Assembly: GCF_030518155.1 (NCBI RefSeq)
Contig: NZ_JAULRU010000570.1
Span: 1 to 64,000 of the forward strand
Reading direction: 5' to 3'
DNA length: 64,000 nucleotides
From: Gilvimarinus gilvus
Lineage (GTDB): Bacteria > Pseudomonadota > Gammaproteobacteria > Pseudomonadales > Cellvibrionaceae
Position 1 is the stretch's first letter. Every line of letters starts with the position of its first letter. The notes below the pieces were generated by a model. It had not been told where the DNA came from. It searched no databases and worked only from the letters and a program-made list of their open reading frames with translations. The position numbers and the translations under genes are program-made. This document shows positions 1 to 7,488 of the stretch, piece after piece.

Positions 1-1
1 T

Positions 2-106
2 AAAAGTAGGATCGGCATAGTGCTCTGGCTTGTTAACGGACTCGGTTGTACCGGTGCCTGGCATCAATCGAGCTACTATGCCGAATGTCTGTTGCTGCAG
101 ACATGA
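2..106 (+). other. possible 3' end of an upstream integron cassette gene
   Basis: A reading frame open from the window edge ends at a TGA at 104-106, about 45 bases before the first attC-like site. The encoded tail is short, partly hydrophobic (IVLWLVNGLG) and not recognised. Its position just before an attC is where a cassette gene should end, but the frame is too short to be sure that it is coding. Nothing else was seen in the first 150 bases. Confidence 0.2.
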
Positions 107-150
107 GCCTCACCTTATCGCTTTTTAACAGGAAAGGAAATCGTGTTAAA

Positions 151-235
151 CCAACCATACAAGCGGCATCAAACGGAGCCATTTTACGCTCCTGCGTCGC
201 TCCAAATAGCCCGCTGTGCCGGGCGTTAAGTTGGA
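151..235 (+). repeat. attC-like recombination site 1 of an integron cassette array
   Basis: The left arm CCAACCATACAAGCGGCATC pairs imperfectly with the right arm around GCCGGGCGTTAAGTTGG. The right end carries GTTAAGT (225-231), which fits the R' core GTTRRRY, and the left end carries a degenerate complementary core (ATACAAG). The phrase CAAGCGGCATCAAACGG matches the style of attC sites in chromosomal integrons as I remember them. The next gene starts 11 bases after the core, as expected for a cassette junction. Confidence 0.7.
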
Positions 236-241
236 GTGTCT

Positions 242-677
242 ATGAAGAAATCTGAACTTGCGAAACTGCAAATAGAAAAAGCAATTGATCTTTTTTTATG
301 AGAATGATTTTCCGTGCTCAATTACGCTTGCAGGTGCTTCCGAAGAAATGCTTGGTAATATCTTAAGACAGAATGGTGAAGAAAATATTCTTGGCGAGCT
401 GCTTCCATGGTTTAACGAGCGTTATAACACTGAAATTTCCTTTTCAGAATTGGCAAAAGGTGCCAACGAAATACGAGACGAACTGAAACATGGGCATAGC
501 TACCCTGATATCAATCATGAAGTTGAGGTTTCATTAGCTTATTGCACCCAAATGCTTCAAAGAGCATATGTAAATTACTCCCGTGCAGTTGGTGTTCCTA
601 CTGAAAAAATGGCCTTTTTTGTCAGGTACGTAACAGAAAACGAAAAAGAGCTATTTTCTGAATGGTCAGAAACTTAA
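242..677 (+). pseudogene. frameshifted cassette gene, conserved hypothetical protein
   Basis: The frame from the ATG at 242 encodes MKKSELAKLQIEKAIDLF and stops at a TGA right after a run of seven T (291-297). The next frame continues without a gap to 677 with FYENDFPCSITLAGASEEML. The joined product, about 145 aa, reads as one continuous protein of a type I have seen in proteobacteria (motif SITLAGAxEExLG) and whose function I do not know. Six T would restore the frame, so this is an indel in a homopolymer: a real frameshift mutation, a sequencing error, or slippage on the T run. The gene lies between two attC-like sites as a one-gene cassette with its start 11 bases after the attC core. The TTG at 285 would only produce a truncated form. 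Confidence 0.6.
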
Positions 678-806
678 TGAGGCGGTCAAACATCGTTCCG
701 CTTCGCTCCACTAGACAGAATTTAAGTAGTTTTTTTGTGGTTTTACTTCGTGAAAGTTTTCCAAAAAAAACTAGTTAAATTCTGCCGTTTACCGCACGTC
801 AAGGGG
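672..806 (+). repeat. attC-like site 2 with long nested inverted repeat
   Basis: Outer arms GGCGGTCAAAC (681-691) and GTTTACCGC (787-795) are imperfect inverted repeats. Inside them lies a second, almost perfect pair of about 21 bp (716-736 and 763-784; CAGAATTTAAGTAG... with CTAGTTAAATTCTG). The whole folds into one long imperfect hairpin directly after the stop of the upstream cassette gene, as an attC should. The right core reads GTCAAGG (798-804) where GTTRRRY is expected, so the site may be weakened. Confidence 0.55.
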
Positions 807-815
807 TAAGTAACT

Positions 816-1313
816 ATGAATGTTGTGATAATAATTTTAATAATAGTGGCCCTTCTTGTACTTTGGTGGTGGTTTATTGGTAAGAATATTCCAAAATATC
901 CACCATTAGATATAAAAGACGATGACCCTTTAATGCTTGAAGCTATTGAAAAGGCTAAAAGTTCAATTGGAAAATTTCAGAAATTGTATAAGGCAGGGGG
1001 TTTTAGTGATGTGCAAATTAAAATTCCATTCCTTTCAAGTAGCGATGTTACTGAACACCTATGGGCAGAAGTATTAGGGTTAAATGACAGTGAGGTGAAG
1101 GTAAGGTACCTCACTCCGCCGGTAACGCATACTGGAAAATTGGAGCGTATTCACGATCATCCAATTCAGGAAATAGAAGATTGGGTCGTAGTTTCTGAAT
1201 CAGGTGACATTTTTGGAGGCTACTCACAAAGAGTAATGTTTGTGCGGGGTAGAGAGCAATGGGGTTCGTTGCCACCTGAACTCGAAGCTCAGGAATCAAA
1301 ATATGTCACCTAA
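816..1313 (+). CDS. DUF2314 family membrane-anchored protein (integron cassette)
   Basis: This 165-aa protein begins with one hydrophobic segment (residues 2-21, VVIIILIIVALLVLWWWF), so it is probably anchored in the inner membrane by its N-terminus. The rest carries DUF2314 traits: DDPLMLEAIEKAKSSIGKF near residue 36, then VKVRYLTPPVTHTGKLERI and IEDWVV. DUF2314 proteins are common in bacterial genomes and their role is unknown. The gene sits alone between attC-like sites 2 and 3, about 10 bases after site 2, as a typical one-gene cassette. The start is the ATG that gives the complete hydrophobic anchor. The family call rests on motif memory; no function can be given. Confidence 0.7.
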   Translation: MNVVIIILIIVALLVLWWWFIGKNIPKYPPLDIKDDDPLMLEAIEKAKSSIGKFQKLYKAGGFSDVQIKIPFLSSSDVTEHLWAEVLGLNDSEVKVRYLTPPVTHTGKLERIHDHPIQEIEDWVVVSESGDIFGGYSQRVMFVRGREQWGSLPPELEAQESKYVT

Positions 1314-1382
1314 GGCCAGGCAGAGGAACGAAAAAGCCGCCGCTTCGCTCGGGTTTTTGTGGCCATGCTGGCGACGTTATGT
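1308..1382 (+). repeat. attC-like site 3
   Basis: The left core ACCTAAG (1308-1314) and right core GTTATGT (1376-1382) bracket an imperfect inverted repeat: GCCAGGCAG...AAAAAGCC pairs with GGGTTTTTGTGGCC...CTGGC around the loop GCCGCTTCGCTC. The left core overlaps the stop of the DUF2314 gene. This is the rightmost attC-like site I can find, so the cassette array may end here. Confidence 0.65.
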
Positions 1383-1399
1383 TTCCAAGGCGTAGGATT

Positions 1400-1825
1400 A
1401 TGATTTATATCGAAGCGAATGGACTTAAAAGGCAGCTTGAACTTCTCGCGCTTATATCCAAGATGGAATCTTGTGAGCTAGTTATTTGGCTATACCCAGA
1501 GTCCAGGATAAGGCATTTGGCCGGGGCGCTTGTTTCAAAAAATCACGTTAATTTTGTGCCAATCACAACGTATGAGGATAGGACTGAACCTAGGTGTACA
1601 AGCTCTTTACCGGCACACTCTAATTCTATATTGGCACTAAAGACATTCATCTCGAAGCTTGAGCGCAACAGCGATAGTATTGCATTGTATCCCGCAGGAG
1701 AAAAAGATTGGAGCGCCTGTTCGGTAGGTCATGAAGGTGTGTGCCTAGTTAAAAATGAAAGGCTGCTGTTTAAAATTCAAAGTGCAGGTTTTACAGCGTC
1801 ATTAACGGCACCATCGTGGTGGTAG
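1400..1825 (+). CDS. hypothetical protein, last recognisable cassette gene
   Basis: This gene encodes about 141 aa, starting at MIYIEANGLKRQLELLALIS; an ATG at 1379 inside the attC core would add seven residues. I do not recognise the family. The predicted protein is soluble, without signal peptide or membrane segments, with strand-helix patterns such as CELVIWLYPESRIRHLAG and SIALYPAGEKDWSACS. It follows attC-like site 3 directly. No attC is visible after it; the next gene starts only a few bases downstream, which is unusual inside a cassette array and suggests either a two-gene cassette or loss of the site. Confidence 0.55.
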   Translation: MIYIEANGLKRQLELLALISKMESCELVIWLYPESRIRHLAGALVSKNHVNFVPITTYEDRTEPRCTSSLPAHSNSILALKTFISKLERNSDSIALYPAGEKDWSACSVGHEGVCLVKNERLLFKIQSAGFTASLTAPSWW

Positions 1826-1842
1826 GTATGGCAGGTCAAGCA

Positions 1843-2291
1843 ATGAAGTATTTAAATTATCTCGCTCTCTTGTTTTGTTCTCTGTCGGCATTGGCGGGAG
1901 AGAATAGAGTGGATGACGCTGTCGCCGCGTCTGTCGGGAGAATTTTGCTTTATCAAGACATTAATACCGATATGAAGTTGGCAATGTAGGTCTTGGTCAT
2001 TATTACCTTCCGGAAATAGCCATCAACGAGTACAGGGGTAGCATTGCTGAGTTGGGGGGAGATGATCGGCTCAAATTTATTTGGGGCGTGATATCGTTCG
2101 CAAAATTTGGTGCCAAGGGTGCCGAAGGTTTTACCTTGTTGATTAAAGAGTGTTGTGAGCAAGAGTTTATCGATTCCGCAGCGCAGTATATACGAAAGGC
2201 GAATATTCATCGGAAAAGTTCTCGTAACTATGTGGATGAAAGTATGGTTGAGAAAGCGGGTTTCTTTCTTAGGGCTTTAGGCGCGTACTAG
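1843..2291 (+). pseudogene. frameshifted gene for a small secreted protein
   Basis: The frame from the ATG at 1843 (or 1828) starts with a clear signal peptide, MKYLNYLALLFCSLSALAGE, and runs to a TAG at 1987-1989. From about 1971 another frame continues the protein (YEVGNVGLGHYYLPEIAINE) to the stop at 2291. A one-base deletion near 1970 explains the break. The joined product would be about 149 aa, exported and of unknown family. The 3' part can be read from an ATG at 2052, but that would lack the signal peptide and half the protein. It is the second broken gene in this short stretch. Confidence 0.5.
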
Positions 2292-2299
2292 GTATTTAA

Positions 2300-3271
2300 A
2301 TGCAAGAACAGGAAGTCAACATTCAGTCGGGGGAGGTGACGCTCGCAGGTACGCTTTGCATACCTCACGCTGCCGGGAAGTTTTCCGCGGTTCTGATGGT
2401 GCACGGTAGCGGGCCATTGGACCGCAATGGGAATATGAAGGGGCAGAATCTCAACATTTTCAGTGAGCTGGCCCACGCATTCGACCGCCATGGTATTGCC
2501 AGTCTTAGATACGATAAACGCGGCTGTGGCAATAGCTCGGGCGATTTCTTAACGGCTGGGTATTCTGATCTTGTACAGGATGCAGAGCGATGCCTAGAGG
2601 CTTTGGCGCAGTCAAAATTGGTCTCCTGTGATCATCTTTATATCCTCGGGCATAGTGAGGGTTGCAGTATTGCCTCTAAGCTTTCCCAAAGCTGTGAGTC
2701 AGTCTCAGGGCTTGTGTTGTTGTGCCCGTCTATAGAGCAGGTCGAGCCCTTGTTGATCAGGCAAGCAGAGCAGCTTGAAAAAGAAATAGGGTCGCTACCG
2801 GGAATGTCAGGTTATTTTTATCGTATTTTTTTCAAGATTATGGGGCGCCCTGTGCGTATGCAGAAAAGTTTACTACGTAAAGTTCGTGAAAGTGACTTAC
2901 CGGTTGTGCGCCATGGCCTGTCTCGACAGCCTGCAAAATGGTTGCGGGAGATACTGCAATTGAATACGGAAAACGTGTTTGCATCGACGCACGTGCCGAT
3001 ACTACTGGTTGCCGGAAATAAGGATCTACAGTGTAGGCCGAATGACATATATCGAATAGCTGACGTAGCGCAGGGGCCCACGGAAACCGTGATGATTAAC
3101 GGCATGACGCATTTGCTACGAATCGATGAGCGCCCGGCCTCACTCTTGGGCTCTGCGAGACTCTTAGGTAGACCCTTGGATGGTATGGTAAGTGAGAAAG
3201 CGGCGCAGTGGATTATTGCGACAATGTCAGCTAACCATCAATTGCGTGCGGCCAGTGGGCCTAACGTGTGA
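2300..3271 (+). CDS. alpha/beta hydrolase (serine hydrolase, S33/BAAT-like)
   Basis: The product is a 323-aa cytoplasmic-type alpha/beta hydrolase without signal peptide. Visible parts are the oxyanion segment MVHGSGPLDRNGN (near residue 34), RYDKRGCGNSSGDF, the nucleophile elbow GHSEG (near 119), the acid region VAGNKDLQCRP (near 234) and the histidine in GMTHLL (near 260). This fits small carboxylesterases or aminopeptidase-like hydrolases; the substrate cannot be told. The start codon lies 8 bases after the upstream pseudogene stop region, with a weak AGG upstream. A second protein of the same broad family is encoded at 4392-5219. Confidence 0.8.
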   Translation: MQEQEVNIQSGEVTLAGTLCIPHAAGKFSAVLMVHGSGPLDRNGNMKGQNLNIFSELAHAFDRHGIASLRYDKRGCGNSSGDFLTAGYSDLVQDAERCLEALAQSKLVSCDHLYILGHSEGCSIASKLSQSCESVSGLVLLCPSIEQVEPLLIRQAEQLEKEIGSLPGMSGYFYRIFFKIMGRPVRMQKSLLRKVRESDLPVVRHGLSRQPAKWLREILQLNTENVFASTHVPILLVAGNKDLQCRPNDIYRIADVAQGPTETVMINGMTHLLRIDERPASLLGSARLLGRPLDGMVSEKAAQWIIATMSANHQLRAASGPNV

Positions 3272-3305
3272 GTTTTCCTGTTAGCATTGCTGGGGATTTC
3301 ATCTT

Positions 3306-3809
3306 ATGAATCGAGCATCTGTCATACTTCAGGAATATGATGGTTCCTGAATTTCGGAATTTGAGAAAGAGAAGGCTCTTTTACAATCAATAGCGGGAGA
3401 GTGGAATCACGGAGGCATTGAGCACGTTGGCATTACGGCTGTACCAGGAATGGTGGCAAAGCCCGTTATCGACGTAATGTTTGGTGTTAAAGGCCTGAAT
3501 GAATCTAGCCCGGCAATCGATAAGCTGGTGAAAAATGGGTACGAATACTGGCCGTATAAATCTGAAGTTATGCACTGGTTTTGTAAGCCATCTGATGCTT
3601 ATCGAACGCACCACCTTCATTTAGTGCCTTTTGAAGGCCCACTATGGATGGAGAGGATAGAATTCAGAGAGCTTTTACGAAATAATAAACAAGTAGCAGC
3701 GCAGTATGCTAATTTAAAGCGTGACCTTGCCGCTGTGTATAAAGACGATCGCGAAGCATATACACAACACAAGTGGCCTTTTATTCAGGCGGCTCTCGCG
3801 GGTGCGTAG
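3306..3809 (+). pseudogene. GrpB/UPF0157 family protein interrupted by an in-frame TGA
   Basis: From the ATG at 3306 the frame reads VILQEYDGS, then TGA at 3348-3350, then ISEFEKEKALLQSIAG and on without further stops to 3809. The family normally has tryptophan at the interrupted position (YDPxW), so a single TGG to TGA change explains the stop. Downstream motifs HVGITAVPG and AKPVIDVMFG identify the GrpB (UPF0157) family, a branch of the nucleotidyltransferase superfold. The usual HIGSTAVPG reads HVGITAVPG here, so the conserved serine is also lost, which supports inactivation. The part from 3450 could at best give a truncated protein. Confidence 0.7.
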
Positions 3810-3850
3810 TGCAAATAAGCCACCCCAATTACTTTGATTAAGGAATAGCT

Positions 3851-4249
3851 ATGAAAGCGAAATTTCTATGTGGTTCTATTGAAGTAAATGCCCCCGATCA
3901 TAAAGATGTTGGGCTCTGCCATTGTTCAATGTGCAGACGTTGGACGGGTGGGCCGATGTTTGCTGTTCACTGTGGCTCTGATGTGAGCTTTACCGGGGCG
4001 GAGCCTGTTCGTTACCAATCATCCGACTGGGCTGAGCGCGGGTTTTGTTCAGCCTGCGGCACGCACCTGTTTTATCATTTGCTACCTAATGATGAGTACA
4101 TACTTCCGGCGGGTTTGTTTCAGGATCAGGACTTTACCCTTGCCAGTGAAATATTTATTGACGAGAAGCCATCCTATTACGAGTTGAAGAACGACACCCA
4201 CAAAATGACAGGGCAGCAAGTCTTTGATATGTATGCGCCTAAAAACTAA
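3851..4249 (+). CDS. GFA/CENP-V family zinc-binding protein
   Basis: This 132-aa protein has the zinc ligands of the glutathione-dependent formaldehyde-activating (GFA) family: a CGS near residue 7, the pair CHCSMCRRWTGGPM near 30, and FCSACGTHLFYHL near 74. GFA proteins bind zinc in a beta-tent fold; only some act on S-hydroxymethylglutathione, and most are uncharacterised. AAGGAATAGCT precedes the ATG and is a good ribosome-binding site. It stands alone between a broken GrpB gene and an unrelated hydrolase. The exact reaction is unknown. Confidence 0.8.
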   Translation: MKAKFLCGSIEVNAPDHKDVGLCHCSMCRRWTGGPMFAVHCGSDVSFTGAEPVRYQSSDWAERGFCSACGTHLFYHLLPNDEYILPAGLFQDQDFTLASEIFIDEKPSYYELKNDTHKMTGQQVFDMYAPKN

Positions 4250-4391
4250 GAGCGCAGAGATGTACTCGTTAAGCCGTTTCCAGCTATAAATAGGATAGAT
4301 TTAGCAGCACGGGCAACGGTTTATTTATCTTGAAAAGCTGATGTAAATTTTTCAGTTTGGTGCCGTTCAATATTATCGGGCTGGATACAGT

Positions 4392-5219
4392 ATGAAGCTA
4401 TGGGTTGCATTTTTTCTGGTACTGCTGAGTTCGTTGTCGTATGGCAGTGAAGTCATTGTTGAGCATGTTGCGTTCGACAGTCACGGCGTGACATTACGGG
4501 GTTCGCTAGCGCTGCCTTCGACAGCGCCGAGCGCGGCTGTAGTGTTTGTGCACGGTTCGGGCAAGCAAGCTCGCAATATGCACTGGGCGGAGCGATTTGC
4601 GAAGGCGGGCGTGGCCGCGCTGGTTTACGACAAGCGCGGTGCGGGAAAGTCGGGCGGAGCCTACGAAGGTAACCAAAGCGTTAGCGGGCAGAATATTAGC
4701 TTGCTCACGGATGACGCAATCGCCGCGTTGAATGTGTTGCGCAAGCATGCGAGAACAAAAGATATTGCCCATGGCTTAACCGGTATTAGTCAGGCGGGCT
4801 GGATTGTTCCGTTAGCGGCGGAGCAAAGTCGGGCCGTAGACTTTATGGTGCTGTGGAGTGGGCCTGTGACTAAGGTCAGTGAGGAGGATATTTACAGTAA
4901 GTACACCTCGGATCTGGACGGCGAGCGAGTACCTAGTTATAGCGAGGCGCTTAAGGCAAGAACACGCGAGTACGTGTGGCCAGAATTTCTGGGCACCGAT
5001 ACTGACCCAACAACCAGTCTTGAGCAGTTATCGATACCAGGGCTTTGGGTATTCGGTGAACAGGACGGAAGCATACCGGTGGACCTGTCTGTTCAACGGC
5101 TCCGCAGTCTTATCAAAAAGGGCCATTCGTACGAGTATGTACTTTTCTCAAGCTTAGGTCATAACAATATGGAGCAAACGTTTTCGACCGTAGCGGATTG
5201 GATTAATCGGTTGCGGTAG
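4392..5219 (+). CDS. secreted alpha/beta hydrolase
   Basis: This is a 275-aa hydrolase with an N-terminal signal peptide (KLWVAFFLVLLSSLSYGSE), so it is probably periplasmic. Motifs are VVFVHGSGKQARNMHWAE (oxyanion hole region, near residue 51), YDKRGAGKSGG, the nucleophile elbow TGISQAGW (near 128), GEQDGSIP for the acid and LGHNNM for the histidine. It resembles the hydrolase at 2300 in outline (HGSG, YDKRG) but that one lacks a signal peptide. An esterase or peptidase role is likely, with unknown substrate. Confidence 0.8.
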   Translation: MKLWVAFFLVLLSSLSYGSEVIVEHVAFDSHGVTLRGSLALPSTAPSAAVVFVHGSGKQARNMHWAERFAKAGVAALVYDKRGAGKSGGAYEGNQSVSGQNISLLTDDAIAALNVLRKHARTKDIAHGLTGISQAGWIVPLAAEQSRAVDFMVLWSGPVTKVSEEDIYSKYTSDLDGERVPSYSEALKARTREYVWPEFLGTDTDPTTSLEQLSIPGLWVFGEQDGSIPVDLSVQRLRSLIKKGHSYEYVLFSSLGHNNMEQTFSTVADWINRLR

Positions 5220-5264
5220 GAAAATGAGGGCCACCCTTTGTCCTTAACAGTCCTTTCACAAAAA

Positions 5265-5284
5265 AGGCAGCTATAAAGCTGCCT
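5265..5284 (-). terminator. Rho-independent terminator of the aldo/keto reductase gene
   Basis: AGGCAGCT-ATAA-AGCTGCCT is a perfect 8-bp stem. On the minus strand it is followed by TTTTTTG, the classical arrangement, 25 bases after the stop of the reductase gene. Confidence 0.8.
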
Positions 5285-5309
5285 CTCAGGTGTCGCTTAA
5301 CATTCGACT

Positions 5310-6323
5310 CTATTTTAATATAGTGTCAATGGCCGTTAATTCTTTATCGGTAAAGTCCAGGTTATTTAACGCCGCTACTGAGTCGTTAATTTGCTCTACG
5401 CGGCTGGCGCCGATGATGGCACTGGTAACGGTTTTGTTGTTAAGCACCCAGGCAATAGCCAACTGCGCAAGTGTTTGGCCGCGTTGCTCTGCGATGTTAT
5501 TGAGCGCGTTTACCTTGGCGATTACCTCATCGCTAAGGTCGCTCTCGTTGAGGTAGATTTGCTCGCCACGGCTGGCGCGGGAGTTCTCGGGAATGCCACC
5601 TAGGTATTTGTTGGTAAGGATTCCCTGATTTAGTGGCGAAAATACAATGGCGCCCACGCCTTCGTCGTCGAGCACGTCGGTTAGGCCGTCCTCAATCCAG
5701 CGATCCATCATGTTGTAGCGCGGTTGGTGAATTAACAGCGGGGTGCCCAAGTCTTTTAATATGGCAGCGGCTTCGCGCGTCTGTTCCGGTGAGTAACTGG
5801 AAATACCGGCGTAGAGGGCGCGGCCAGAGCGGACGATATAATCCAGCGCCATCATGGTTTCTTCCAGCGGTGTTTCCGGGTCGAAACAGTGCGAGTAAAA
5901 AATATCGAAATATTCTACTCCGCAACGCTTTAGGCTTTGGTCACAGCTGGCTACCAAGTACTTACGCGAACCGCCAATGCCGTAGGGGCCAGGCCACATA
6001 TCATAACCGGCTTTGCTGGAAATGATCATTTCATCGCGGTAGTGGTCAAAGCCTTCGGCCATAATCTGGCCAAAGGTAGACTCAGCTGAGCCGTAATTGG
6101 GGCCGTAGTTATTGGCGAGGTCAAAGTGGGTGATGCCCAGATCAAAAGCGCGATGCACCATGGCGCGGGCATTGGCTAAAGAGTCGACCGCGCCAAAATT
6201 TTGCCAAAGGCCGAGTGACAGGCGAGGCAGGCGCAAGCCGCTTTTACCGCAGCGCTGATAGGGCATTTTCTCATAGCGTTCTGAGCTTGCCAGGTAGCGG
6301 GGGTTAACTTCGTGAGTAATCAT
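5310..6323 (-). CDS. gpr: aldo/keto reductase, YghZ/Gpr type (L-glyceraldehyde 3-phosphate reductase)
   Basis: The 337-aa protein is colinear with E. coli YghZ as I recall it: YQRCGKSGLRLPRLSLGLW near residue 22, FDLGITHFDLANNYGPNYG near 60, then ISSKAGYDMWPGPYG and FDIFYSHCFDPETPLEETM. The catalytic tetrad is visible as D and Y in FDLANNYG, K in SSKAGYD and H in YSHCF. The family reduces aldehydes with NADPH; YghZ acts on L-glyceraldehyde 3-phosphate and helps detoxify methylglyoxal. The gene is transcribed alone towards a good terminator. Confidence 0.85.
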   Translation of the reverse strand: MITHEVNPRYLASSERYEKMPYQRCGKSGLRLPRLSLGLWQNFGAVDSLANARAMVHRAFDLGITHFDLANNYGPNYGSAESTFGQIMAEGFDHYRDEMIISSKAGYDMWPGPYGIGGSRKYLVASCDQSLKRCGVEYFDIFYSHCFDPETPLEETMMALDYIVRSGRALYAGISSYSPEQTREAAAILKDLGTPLLIHQPRYNMMDRWIEDGLTDVLDDEGVGAIVFSPLNQGILTNKYLGGIPENSRASRGEQIYLNESDLSDEVIAKVNALNNIAEQRGQTLAQLAIAWVLNNKTVTSAIIGASRVEQINDSVAALNNLDFTDKELTAIDTILK

Positions 6324-6386
6324 GCTGTGGTCTCTTCTTATATTCGCTGGGAATGCATAAATAGTAGGCGGCTATTCTACGAAAAA

Positions 6387-6406
6387 GCCGACCCCGAGGG
6401 GTCGGC
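6387..6406 (-). terminator. Rho-independent terminator of the cysteine synthase gene
   Basis: GCCGACCCC and GGGGTCGGC form a perfect 9-bp stem around a two-base loop (four if the last pair opens), followed on the minus strand by TTTTTC. It lies about 80 bases after the stop of the cysteine synthase gene. Confidence 0.75.
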
Positions 6407-6484
6407 CCTGACGATTCTTAACAGAGCTTTAATTTGTGTTTTAAGCGTCGCTCAATTGTGGCCGGTTTTATTGCTGGATAAAAC

Positions 6485-7405
6485 CTATTCGCCAGCAAAT
6501 AAATCGTCAATGGACAGGTAGCGCTCGCCGGTGTCGTAGCTAAACACTAATATCCGGCTGCCTGGGGCGAACTCGGCTTCGCGTTGTTTTACCGCCGCGA
6601 GGCTGGCACCGGAGGAGATACCGACAAATATAGCTTCCTTACTGGCGCACTGGCGGGTCATGTCGAAGCTGTCCTCCTCGCTCACGGCAATGGTACCGTC
6701 GAGGGTTTCGGTGTTGAGGATTTGCGGTACGAAGCCTGCGCCAATGCCTTGCAGGCGGTGCAGGCCTTTTTCTTTGCCGGCAATCACCTGGGACTTTTCC
6801 GGCTCAACAGCGAAGGTTTTCATCTGCGGGAAGGAGGCCTTCAGCACTTCGCTGCAACCGGTGATGTGGCCGCCGGTGCCGACGCCCGTAATCAGGTAAT
6901 CGAGTCCTTCCGGGAAGTCGGCGAGAATTTCTTTGGCCGTAGTTTGGCGGTGTACTTCAACGTTGGCCTGATTGGTGAACTGCTGTGGCATCCAGCTGTT
7001 GGGGTAATCATCGCGCAGTTCGGTGGCCTTGTTGATGGCGCCGCCCATACCTTGCTCTTTAGGGGTTAGTACTAGCTCAGCACCCAGCGCTTTCATGATT
7101 TTGCGGCGCTCGATGGACATTGACTCCGGCATGGTCAGAATCAACCGATAACCGCGCGCGGCGGCAACCATGGCAAGGCCTATACCGGTATTGCCACTGG
7201 TCGGTTCAATAATGACCGAGTCTTGCTTGAGTAGGCCGCGCTCTTCCGCGTCTTCGATCATGGCCAGAGCAATACGGTCTTTGATGCTGGCGCCTGGGTT
7301 AAAGCGCTCGGCTTTCATCCACACTTCAATATCGGGTCGGAATAAGTGGTTGATTCTTATACAAGGTGTGTTGCCGATTGTCTCGAGAATATTGTCGTAC
7401 TTCAT
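6485..7405 (-). CDS. cysK: cysteine synthase (O-acetylserine sulfhydrylase), PLP-dependent
   Basis: The 306-aa protein makes L-cysteine from O-acetylserine and sulfide. The PLP lysine lies in NPGASIKDR (K42), the substrate loop is TSGNTG (69-74), and the phosphate-binding loop is [10 protein letters not shown] (near 174). GISSGAS near 267 is also conserved in the family. Length is normal for CysK/CysM. The N-terminus [18 protein letters not shown] is typical and fixes the start. It has no sulfur-pathway neighbours; a CysM-like or cystathionine synthase-like role cannot be excluded, but CysK fits best. Confidence 0.88.
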   Translation of the reverse strand: MKYDNILETIGNTPCIRINHLFRPDIEVWMKAERFNPGASIKDRIALAMIEDAEERGLLKQDSVIIEPTSGNTGIGLAMVAAARGYRLILTMPESMSIERRKIMKALGAELVLTPKEQGMGGAINKATELRDDYPNSWMPQQFTNQANVEVHRQTTAKEILADFPEGLDYLITGVGTGGHITGCSEVLKASFPQMKTFAVEPEKSQVIAGKEKGLHRLQGIGAGFVPQILNTETLDGTIAVSEEDSFDMTRQCASKEAIFVGISSGASLAAVKQREAEFAPGSRILVFSYDTGERYLSIDDLFAGE

Positions 7406-7488
7406 ACACTGCTCCGATGTTGGTGGTTGTCCCGGTCGACTGTTAATATAGGGCCTGTAGAGTCTATGTCAACAAACACCCTGTGGGG

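Noticed and set aside
46-255. 69-aa frame spanning the first attC-like site
   Set aside because: It runs through the recombination site and overlaps the next cassette start; it is not expected to be coding.
3261-3290. GCCTAAC...GTTAGC pair resembling attC cores
   Set aside because: The spacing of about 30 bases is too short for an attC site and no inner arms are present.
4240-4300. AACTAAG and GTTAAGC pair resembling attC cores after the GFA gene
   Set aside because: No inverted-repeat arms and too short a distance; chance match.
5633-6025. 130-aa frame antisense to the aldo/keto reductase
   Set aside because: Lies opposite a well-conserved gene and has arginine- and proline-rich composition typical of shadow frames.
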